64,000 nucleotides of DNA from Owenia fusiformis (lineage: Eukaryota > Annelida > Polychaeta > Sabellida > Oweniidae): the NCBI GenBank assembly GCA_903813345.2, contig CAIIXF020000007.1, positions 1,989,730-2,053,729 on the forward strand, written 5' to 3'. The translations under genes and the position numbers were made by a program. The notes beneath the pieces were generated by a model. It had not been told where the DNA came from and ran no database searches. It saw only the letters and a program-made list of their open reading frames with translations. Each line of letters begins with the position of its first letter. Positions within the stretch are counted from its first letter, which is position 1. Shown in pieces: positions 24,601 to 36,600 of this stretch.

Positions 24601-27600
24601 GGTTGAGTTGCTGAGCACTAAGGCCATTTTACTTTTATCGCACTTATTTTCTGTAAAACTATAATATCGCAATACAAAACTGTAATCATGTTCTATCTAA
24701 TGAATGGCCTCTGCCTGTTTCTCTAGTGAAAGTATTTAGACTATACATATAGATGGGGGGGGTGTCAAAATGTTCATAAAAATATGATTTTTTGTCCATA
24801 ATGTACCTTCAGATCTCATGCTAGGCCTGTGAAGAGAAAGATCCTCGGAGAGTTAGCTGCAGAGTTTAACAAACCACCATCTGAGAGATCTCCCAGGTCA
24901 CCTATTGTTGCACTGGATGATGAAGGTACCGTTGGTTCATTCTATAGATATATTCATATGGTCAAATATGCAATATTATCACAATCTTTGCTCTTGTCAA
25001 AAAACTAAGATTGCATGAAAAAATTTTATGTTATGTTACGTCAGTAAGTATGATGCCAAAAATGAAAATATAAAATGATACAGATTTTTCATTTTTCCAA
25101 ACATTGAGAATCCTGCTATCCACCTGTTGTCTAATCCCATGGTAATTCATCATCTAATCCATGTCTTTCTTTTTTAGACTTTGGTTTCAAGACTGATGCT
25201 GGGGCCCTGGAAAGTATCCTCGACAACACTGGGATTTCAAGTAACTTCAATGCAAAAACTCCAGTCTCCCACTCAACAATGGCTGCAAGACACAAGAGCC
25301 CACACACAGTATGACATCATTCTCATGCCTAATATGATTTTCTTATACATGCCTAATATGACATCATCCTTATGCCTAATATTCATATTCTGTAACTGGC
25401 GATCATTTGTCTTCAGTCATTGTCTGTGTCAGCTGAAGACATCAAAGATTCTATTGTTGCTGGTAAACTTACTTTCGACAGACGTTTTTCATACGTGTCA
25501 TCTATTATGTTCATTCCTTCAGTATGTATGATTTTGTAATGGTCTTCAGAAAGGATTGTTGCTGTATATCATGAACACAAATAACTTAAACCATTTCATG
25601 TTTTTAATCAGGGACTTAGGCCCTCTATCTACTACAAGGGTCCTGGAACCAGAACAACAACAACAAATCGTGCATACACTGACATTCAAAGTCGAACCAT
25701 GTCCAGAACTACTTTGGATGCACGCTTGCAAGTACCTGGGCTAGAGCGAGCTGCAGGTAGGTGTTAAAATTATTTGCTAGATGTAAGGCACATCATATTC
25801 AAATGCTGTAATTGTTTTGATTCACTCAGTTTTCAAATAACAGAAAGCAGGATGAAGATGCAGAATAGAAATGATGTAAATCTGAGTTTTGCATTCAATA
25901 AAGTTGTTTTTAATGTTTTATACTTTTTGAATTGTCCACAGACAGGTATTTTTGTAGATAGGTATATCAGAACCATTAAATGATATCATATTTGATTTGT
26001 TTGTGAATTGTAACCTTACTTGTAGGTGGTACCTCAAAACAGCAGCAGCAGGAGCAGCCCAGACAGTCTATATACTATGCTGGAACTGCCAAGTCAAAGA
26101 AAGCTCATCAAAAGAAAGTCCCAAAAACACCTGGCACTGTAAGTATGAGTTCTTTTCATACTGTCTCAAGCAGGGTTTATGAAAATGAGAGGAATGGGAT
26201 TTTATGATTCCCAGCTGGACTTTTTTGTGGATAGGAAGGAAAGATGATGGTTGAAATGACTACCTTTATTCAAGTGTTTTAAGAATATTTGAATCATTTT
26301 CATGAATGATGGATAGGCAAATGGGCCTTTGGATTTGTGATTATTCTTCAGTCACAAGAGTTTTCATCAGGTAAAATATATATTTCACAATTTGAACTTT
26401 GTGTAAATCACTCTTTATTCTACATTTTCAGGCAGCCAGAGTGCGGCTTCTTCAGACTAAATCTCCAGCCATGAGATCCCCAGCTTTTAGAAAGACACAA
26501 AAGGTAAGAGATGTTTAGAAAATATGCAAGATTGGGAGAGATGTTGTGCTTCAAAACCAAGAGAAATTTTGTTTGGTAATTATGTCAACGCCCCAAGACA
26601 TATTGTTATAGTCTCTAATTTTTTTGTGGATGTTCGGTGTGTGGCAGTCATTGTTTGGTGGTTGGTGTCTATAACAAATGGCATTTGGTGACTTTTGCAT
26701 GTCAATACCTTCTCTAACATTGAGTGGCTACTTAGTGGTGTGAAATTGATCATGCCGTGTGCCTTGTACCTTATTTGTGATTCTAACTTGGTTTCCTACA
26801 TACGATGACTCCTGGCATTCAATAATATCTTGATTCTTGTCATTCAGAGAATAATTTATGTTGTACACTTTCTGTTTTTTTAAAGATTTTGATAAGTTTC
26901 AGAATAGAATATCAAATTTTGGATAACTGTGAGTGGAATAGTTTTAAAATAAAAATTCACACTGATTTTGAGATAATATATTTCAGTGAAATATTATTTT
27001 CATGGAAAAATACATATGCTTTCTCTGTGTTGTAGGTGCCAGCCAGTTGCTCTGCTGTAAGGTGGTCTGATGTTCTACACCATAGCAACATCAAGAACAA
27101 ACCAGTGGTACACTCATCTTTCTTACTGTTATATGTTTTACTGACCTCATTTTCTGGTTCTCCTATATCTATGTTTATATCAATAAACATGAAAACCATT
27201 ACAGTGATCTCCACAGTTTTTTTTCTCAAGTGGGTGCAAAATTCCCATTTTCACAATTCAGACAGAAATTGGTCAAAACATGCCAATTTTACATGATTTT
27301 CCTCATTTTCAAGCGGGTGCAAATGGAATTTCAACTGGGTGCAAGCCTGTTTTCAAAATCTCAGGTGGGTGCTGCGCCCACTTGCTTTAATGCTGTAGAA
27401 ATCACTGTAAAGTTGTGATTTAGTAAAAACACACTTCTTTAATCCTAATAAAGTCTAAGGTAAATAAACATTAGTAGACAAGGATAACCTGCTTGGTGGT
27501 ATGATCCTGTTCACTCCATGTCTTGTTATTGTAGGATAACCTGCTTGGTGGTATGATCTTGTCCACTCCATGTCTTGTTATTGTAGGATAACCTGCTTGG

Positions 27601-30600
27601 TGGTATGATCTTGTCCACTCCATGTCTTGTTATTGTAGGATAACCTGCTTGGTGGTATGATCTTGTCCACTCCATGTCTTGTTATTGTAGGATAACCTGC
27701 TTGGTGGTATGATCCTGTCCACTCCATGTCTTGTTATTGTAGGATAACCTGCTTGGTGGTATGATCTTGTCCACTCCGTGTCTTGTTATTGTAGGATAAC
27801 CTGCTTGGTGGTATGATCTTGTCCACTCCATGTCTTGTTATTGTAGGATAACCTGCTTGGTGGTATGATCTTGTCCACTCCATGTCTTGTTATTGTAGGA
27901 TAACCTGCTTGGTGGTATGATCTTGTCCACTCCATGTCTTGTTATTGTAGGATAACCTGCTTGGTGGTATGATCTTGTCCACTCCATGTCTTGTTAATGT
28001 AGGATAACCTGCTTGGTGGTATGATCTTGTCCACTCCATGTCTTGTTATTGTAGGATAACCTGCTTGGTGGTATGATCTTGTCCACTCCATGTCTTGTTA
28101 TTGTAGGATAACCTGCTTGGTGGTATGATCTTGTCCACTCCATGTCTTGTTATTGTAGGATAACCTGCTTGGTGGTATGATCCTGTCCACTCCATGTCTT
28201 GATATTGTAGGATAACCTGCTTGGTGGTATGATCCTGTCCACTCCATGTCTTGTTATTGTAGGATAACCTGCTTGGTGGTATGATCTTGTCCACTCAATG
28301 TCTTGTTATTGTAGGATAACCTGCTTGGTGGTATGATCCTGTCCACTCCATGTCTTGTTATTGTAGGATAACCTGCTTGGTGGTATGATCTTGTCCACTC
28401 CATGTCTTGTTATTGTAGGATAACCTGCTTGGTGGTATGATCTTGTCCACTCCATGTCTTGTTATTGTAGGATAACCTGCTTGGTGGTATGATCCTGTCC
28501 ACTCCATGTCTTGTTATTGTAGGATAACCTGCTTGGTGGTATGATCTTGTCCATTCCATGTCTTGTTATTGTAGGATAACCTGCTTGGTGATATGATCTT
28601 GTCCACTCCATGTCTTGTTATTGTAGGATAACCTGCTTGGTGGTATGATCCTGTCCACTCCATGTCTTGTTATTGTAGGATAACCTGCTTGGTGGTATGA
28701 TCTTGTCCATTCCATGTCTTGTTATTGTAGGATAACCTGCTTGGTGATATGATCTTGTCCACTCCATGTCTTGTTATTGTAGGATAACCTGCTTGGTGGT
28801 ATGATCCTGTCCACTCCATGTCTTGTTATTGTAGGATAACCTGCTTGGTGGTATGATCTTGTCCACTCCATGTCTTGTTATTGTAGGATAACCTGCTTGG
28901 TGGTATGATCTTGTCCACTCCATGTCTTGTTATTGTAGGATAACCTGCTTGGTGGTATGATCCTGTCCACTCCATGTCTTGTTATTGTAGGATAACCTGC
29001 TTGGTGGTATGATCTTGTCCACTCCATGTCTTGTTATTGTAGGATAATCTAGCTATGAGGTTGTTTGAGGGAGAGGACCAAACTGAGGATGCAATGAACC
29101 TACAGGCCAGGAAAGTCTCACAAATAGGACATCTTTCAACAGACTCTAAAGCTCAGGATATAAAGATTGAAGAACTGGTTGAAAACAGCAAGGATCAAGT
29201 TAACAGCCCTATGTTTGAATCTTTGGATATTGATAGAGAAGCTGCCTTTAAAAAACTAAAGGTAACATTAGCACCTGATTATGTTACAGCTTTTCTTCTT
29301 ACGAGGTTTACTTAAAGAAAAGAAGGTTTATTATCATTACATAATTACTGAATTATTATGTGTTTATTCATTTAATCATAACAGTTATATTGGAATATTT
29401 CAATTATGTTTCAGTCATTGAGTTGTTTCAACCAATTTACAATCATTGAAATATGTCAACCAATTTTCAGTCATTGAAATATTTCAACCAAGTTTCAGTT
29501 ATTAAAATATTTCAACCATGTTTTCGTTATTGAATTGCTTCAACCAATTTCCAATCATTTAAATATGTCACCCATTCTTCAATCATTGATATATTTCAAC
29601 CATATTTCAGGAGATTGAAGAAATGGAGAGACTTCTGGAAAGAGACATTGAGGCAATGGAGACTGTTAAGATAAGTCCCTCTAACCAGTTGACCCAACCC
29701 TCCATCCAGTTGACCCAACCCTCCACCCAGTTGATCCAACCCTCCAACCAGTTGCCCTCACACCTCTCCGTTACCCAACCTAAGAGATCTCTTAGTCCCT
29801 TCGGCAGTAGTCCCCGTGAATGTGACATAAACCCCAATGTTGTTAATACAGAGGGGCAGCCATTCAGGTGGACTGATAAAGGGTCTCCTGTGAGACCAGC
29901 TAGCAAGACTCCACCTGAGTACAGCCAGTCTTATACATCTGGCTTTATACAGGATAATCCACCCCAGTTAAGACAGGACAATGTACCCCAGTTTAGACAA
30001 AATAATCCATCCCAGTTTAGACAGGATAGTTTTGCTCAGTCTAAACTGGAAAATGCATCTCAATTCACATATGAAAATACACATGTGAAACAACTGAACT
30101 TTCATGAAAACATGAAAACAAACCTCCATAAACTTCAGCCAGGTGGAAGAACTACTGGTATCAGTTTGGTGAAGCAGGAGTTTCTGGACGATGAGATGAC
30201 GGGTTTACACGGAGCCCATGATACTCAGCCACAATATGGGCAAGCTTTCACCATGTTACAGGAACCACAAAATCACAATATTCTACAGCTGCAGGGATCA
30301 CAAAATAATAATGGTATTCCACAGTTGCAAGGACCACAAAATCCACAGCTGTTTCAGAATCAAATTGAACCAAATCATGTAAATGTAATGCAGACACCAG
30401 CTTTTGTAGCATCAAATTACACAAATGTAAATAATGCAATACCAGAAAACCATGCACAGCAAGCACACATGTTAAGCACACCCCAGGGACATCTTGAGCA
30501 GCACGAGGAAGATGATATCATTCACCAAATGAATGACATTGAACAGAGGATAAATGAATCAATCTGTGAGACGATAGACTCACATTCAACCACTGATTTC

Positions 30601-33600
30601 CAAACAAACATTGTCAATGAAGTACAGCGTATCAGCTCTGTTGTTGAAAACATGATGAAACATCAATCAAAACAAACAAACCAGGAGCCAATCACACACC
30701 AGAGTGAGATTCTAAAACAACTACAGGATATAGGAGCCAAAATGGAGCTTATGATGCACCAACAACAAGCTCAAAACTCAGTACACAGGCAAGCACACAC
30801 ATACAATCCTCAGCAGTCACAGGCTCAGCAACTGCACCAGCAAACCCACACTGAAGCATCATGTGCACAAGAGGAACACAATGAGCCACCACAAACAAAA
30901 ATACCCAGCCTACAAATGCTGCAAAATGATCAAGCATACATGCAGTCACCAGAGTTGCTTCGTCAACAATCATGTGATATACAAACAAGTGATAAATCAT
31001 TGGCTATAATACCTGGGGAGCACTCAGCTAAAGCACTTGGCCTACAGCAGTACAGAACTCCAACTACTCTCATGTCAAGTCTTTCAGCTTTCCCCAAAAT
31101 GTCAATCATACCAGAGGACTCAAATACACCACCCCCTCTACAACAAGTCACACCCACTCAGCAACATGCCACACCTACCCAGCAACAAGCCACTCCCACT
31201 CATATTGAACCAACACCCATTCAGAACAAAGCCACACCCAACTTCCTCACTCCAACTATGCCCAGCCCTGGTGTCCCCTTCATGCAGTATATGTCCCCAG
31301 TACCCCAATTATTAACCCCAGTAGTTGTTAAACCCCAAGTCTTCACTGACTCAGTGTCAATAAAGACTGAAGAATCTGGAGACAACGACCCCACTACTGC
31401 AGGAGACTTCCAGACTTTGTTGAGTGACCTAGAAAAACAGATTGCTGGCTCAGTAGAACTCAACATTAAGAATAAGTATGATTATTTATTATATACACCA
31501 GTTTGTATTGAGATTCCTCTTCTGACTTTTCAGAGATAAGAAATTAATTAATTGATATTTTAAGCCACAGAGGATTTTAAGAAATGTTCTTTTCTATGTT
31601 AAATGGTTTAATTGTTTTCGAATGGGTTACTAGATATAGGATAAAGTATGTTTTTGTATTTTTATGATTTTTGTTGGAATCAATTTGAAACAGCAGCACA
31701 TCAAATCCAATATATTTGGCACTTCCACTTACTATAATAATTAGGCGATGGTTTGTATAGATATTTAAAAAGACTTGACACATTTATCAAACTTACCAAG
31801 TTCTTAAATGTGTGGCTATGGTTAATAGGCTGAGTTAATGTTGCTATCACTTGGCCCAAGCTTTGATTCCTGGTTCAGACTTTGATTGTGTGTTATGTTA
31901 TCCTTGGTGTTTGACAGAATTGCCCATAACTCATATAAAAGGCTGTGGTGTGTACTTGTATGTCTTTGTACCAGTACACATAAAAGAATGTGCTGGGCTC
32001 TTCCAAGGAGGAATTTCTGACTCTATTTTTGAGTGTAAAATACGAAAAATATGGAATATACCAATGAGGTATTGCTCACCAAAATATAACGTAACGAAGA
32101 TATAAAACAATCATAAAAATCAAAATCTTTTTTTCACTCAAAGGCCCCTTTGAAAGTTTATACCATTTTGGCTAATGTTATCAGGATGTGACATGTGATT
32201 TTGATTTCTGAAATGATTGAATATATTGTTTCTTTTGGGTACAACCTGCATCTGGGAGTAAACAGTGTTATACTACTGCAAGGGATACATCCTGAAAAAG
32301 AACCTAGAAATTGACCCATGAATCAAAAAGCTAATATTTGCAGGGCGCATCTGGGAACCAACAAAGGGGGTGGGGCAAATTTCAGATTTAATAAAAAAAA
32401 ATCCGCGTAAACTTTTGGGCCCCTAAAACCAAAAAGTTGGCCCAAGTTTCTCCCAAATTTGGCCTAAAATTAAAAAAGGAGGCCTAATAATGACCCAAAG
32501 GCCCACTTTTTTTCTGGGCCCATCCATCCACAAATTATTTTATTTCAAAAAATTGATAATACTAAAATTACACTTTGGCTAGGCTCAAATGAGCAATATT
32601 AGCCAAATATCTAAAACAATGGTACAACACTCTAAAAGCAGACAGATACTTATTTTATTTCAAACATCAACTGGTTGAAATAATGTAACTTTTGCTTGAT
32701 CGATCTAATAGAGTTTTACAAGAATAGTGTCATATTTGATGATCTAAAGGAGAAAAATTCAAATATTTGAAAATTAAAAGACCAACAAGGTCAGCTTTTT
32801 CAAAAAAGTCATGATACTTTATTTTAGAGAGTATGACCAGTTGATAAGGCAAACTGGAAACCTTAGTTTTGCATAGTGTTGTAGAAATTACAAGGTATTT
32901 TGAAATAAATACAGAATCATCAATTATTCGTAATATTTACGATTTATTACTACAATAAGTCTAACATCAATGTATCCATTCAAAAATATTTGATATCATT
33001 AATTTATCTGGAAATTGTTCTAACAAAACTGTTCATTCTGAAGTTCTTATTTGACTGTTGTACAAAATATCATTCATATCAATCATTACTATTAATATGA
33101 TTACACCATAGGAAAAATGTTTTCTGTAAAAATCATTTTGTCCATAAAGTAGGTAAAATATGGTGTTGCCATATTTGCATGGTAGTTATAAAAGATATAT
33201 AAGATATATATATATGCTTTCCAATGTCATTTGTCTGTCTCTAGAGTTGCAATTAATTAATGTGTGATGCGGTATATTGATATGACTGTTAATCACTGTA
33301 TATTTAAAAGGTAACACACGTCATATGATATTGCTTTTTCTACCATTTTTTATAATAATTCTGATATTCCCATAAAGAACACAATTACTTGATTGTTCAC
33401 AAAAATAGTTAAATGTCACATGATATGCCATATATGGACTTTTCAGTACTCTCCAGCGGCAAATAGTGATGCAAGCTAACCTATTTCAAAATGCATCAGC
33501 TTTCCATAGGTACAACATAGAAATCAATCAAAAATCACTGCCCTCCCCAGCTTTACTCTCAAGTGGGTGCTAAATCCTACTTGTTTTGGTCAAAGTATCT

Positions 33601-36600
33601 AATATTTCATCCTTTTGACAGGGTGTTCACATATTTTCAACTGGGTTTGTCATCCAATGCTTGTCATCCAATTTCTTGTATTCATTGTTTAGATGATTGA
33701 TCAAAGTACAAAATGTCCTCAAGAAGAGACTTTACTGAAATCTTTGAAGATCTTTGTAATGTCATTAATGGGTACTCGTATTTACAATGTTGGTGTTCAT
33801 CGCCAATGAATTCCTTACACGATTATCTCTTCCACAGATTGCACGCTTCCAATCATAAAACATCTTTTTAATTTCTTCTCTAAATGCTTGCCCAGATGCA
33901 CAGTAGAGAAGAAAGTTGATACCTTGGTTTGAGTATGCAAGCAAATGAACTATGTCTCTGTGTATTTTTTGTGCTGGATCTTTTTCTGATGCATTCCCTT
34001 TTTTGTACCACTGCTTGTGAAATGCATGAAACAACACAAATGGAAATGTCAAGAAAATGAATGAAAAGTTGCAGAGTAACAAAACTATGGTCATCGAAGC
34101 AATCTTATTAGAGTTCCCTGATCCAGATTTTTTTCTCATATGCATTTTCGCGATGATGGCTATATTTGCAGAGAGCATCAAAAATGATGGGATGTAAGCT
34201 GCTGCAATACCATCTAGCCAGGCGTGCATTAAATAGTATTTATAAGATATTGGTCTGCATGTATGTTTTTTTCCACGCAACTCAAAGTTCCACAAAATGT
34301 GTATATTTAAACCCAAAACTACAGCAATTACAATGGCAAGGATAATAACCGCTCGCTTCACATTAAAGATGATCTTTACTTTTAACGGGGAGAATACAGC
34401 GACAAGCCGTTCAAATGTCACAAGAACTAGTATCCATGCGGATAACTGTGTCATAGATAATCTCAGAAACATCATCCATGTGCATCCAAATACAGTTTTC
34501 CTGAGATCAACATATTTTTTTTGCTGCCAATGGGGTAAGACTGCTAACCATATCGCTAAAATGTCAACCACGGCCAGTGTGATTAAATACACAGATGTGG
34601 TGTTTTTACGAAACTTCTTTCGACAAAGTACCGCTAATGATAAAGCATTTCCGATTGTTCCGAGAGTTAAAAGTATTGGTGGCAAGAAGTCTCTCAGTAA
34701 TTTCTTAGCTATGCCTAAACCATTGGAATTATTCAGTAATCCATTCGATGTGGTTGAAATTCCTTTGTCCATGAACACAATACTGCTATTGTCTTGGTTC
34801 ATTACGCAATTTTACAGTTGCTAGTTCTATGCCAAATTGAGGTTTCTGATATTTATCAGTCAGTTTGTTTCATTCTGGTAATAAAAGTTAAGCACCTATT
34901 ATGATACATGGAATGTACATGCATCAGTTGATTAAATTCCTGTACACAAAAAGACAATTACCGTATTTGTTATCGATATGGCAATTCTAATTTGTTTTTG
35001 GTCATTTTCACAATTGTGGCTTCTTTTTGATATGAGAGATTTGGGTTTTACTGAAATGAAAAACATTAACACAAAACCAGGCCCTTGCTTTCAGATGATC
35101 AGTATCTTTTAACAGAATATAACACATAAAGAACCCATTCGTAGAAGGTTTTTCCACAGGAATGGAAGTTACACTATTCATTATAATGTCTGACAACAGA
35201 CGAAATGCTTGCTGCTGATGAAACCTCAATACTGTAAATCTGAGATTTTTATTGTGGAAAATATTTTTCGTAACAATTACAGCATTTTTTTCCACTATTA
35301 GATCTATGAAATTAGATATACATAAAAACATGTAATTGGTATTCACAAATTGTTGCATTTTTTGAATTTAGGTATAAACATGTACATCCAACACTTTCTT
35401 TTTCGTAGTGACAGCTCAGTAGTCAGCATATAAAGTGTGGAATCCCAGAAAAATAATTAGGGATACACAAATTCAGATCTATGTGGAAAGTCATTTGTAT
35501 GTTTATTTTGGAATGATAAATTGCCAAGCTTTAAATGTTTAGACAAAATATGAAAACTGGATATTGCATTGTTTCAGATTCTTAGACATTCTAATAGATG
35601 AGGAGTGTGCCATCTATGCATGTCGCCAGATGACACAGTACACGCCTAAGATGTCTCGCTGTCGGGACCCTGTGGCCTTTAACCTCACCGATGGAGATGA
35701 CCGGGTGAGTAAATCAGTCATATGCATACCATTTTAGTTCTCAAAGGATCAGAGTTTGTGGACCCATGTAAAATTCATTGGAAATTTTGGGAAAATAAAA
35801 TTTATTTTATATTTTTAAAATTCTGAATTTCTAAATAAATGTTAGCCTTTTTGTTTAGCTCACATGGTGGTTACTTTTTGAAGTTTGCAAAGTATACAAA
35901 AGGTATTCTTGAATCATTTTTAAATTAGATGAGAGCTTTTATACAAGTGAAAACTTGGCCCGCTGGTCTCTATGGAATGTCTATTTTTCTCATTTTCACC
36001 ATTAGCCCATGTATTCAAGGCCTGGAAATGTGTATTCAAAAATGTATATCTGGTTATAATCAATAAAGCTTATAAAAGTCATTTATTCTCCTTCAATATT
36101 TGTCGGATATTACAAAAAGGCGTATGCAATAAGCAATAAAAGGTCATTAGCTGGATTATATTCGTTAAGTTGATCCACCTCTGAATTAGTTATAGGTGTG
36201 GGTAAACAAAAAGGCTATAAATTAGAAATTCTAAATGTACTTTCATAATTCGCATTTCAGTTTTTATTTCACAAATTACGAGTGTGTCAGAAATTGGGTA
36301 GGTGGGTTTTTTCACAATGAATATTGCTTGCAAGCATGTCTGACTACTGAAAACTTAAGTAATTTATGTATATTGTGGGAAATTTTTGATTCCTTATAGG
36401 GACTCCTCCTTTTACTTTTTTAATAACCTGCGCACTGGGATGCGCAGAAGTTCAAAAGTTGTAATTGCGATTCGAAAGATTCCAAATTTGTTCAACGTCC
36501 ACTGATTTCATCAATTGTAAGTACAACCTGCCCTAATTTGTGCTTCTTGTAGTGATATTTCGATAATTGAACATTTAATCTTTAATTAGACGCTTTCCAA

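Noticed and set aside
25417-25462. Shorter TROAP exon 7 ending at donor GTAAAC
   Set aside because: It leaves phase 1 and puts a TAG early in exon 8. The longer exon ending before GTATGT (25521) keeps the frame and makes the total divisible by three.
28046-28294. 82-codon minus-strand ORF in the 52-bp array
   Set aside because: Pure product of the repeat (recurring SGQDHTTKQVIL); the period is not a multiple of three and there is no other coding sign.
27483-29042. CRISPR-like regular array
   Set aside because: The whole 52-bp period is conserved with no unique spacers, the setting is a eukaryotic intron and no cas genes are present. It is a minisatellite.
31476-31539. TROAP ending at the in-frame stop 31537-31539
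   Set aside because: A phase-2 donor (AA|GTATGA) at 31475 joins exactly to exon 14, which carries conserved tastin C-terminal residues. Intron retention could still make a short isoform.
34297-34824. 175-codon plus-strand ORF opposite the GPCR
   Set aside because: Shadow of the receptor gene. The minus strand has clear seven-helix structure and class A motifs.
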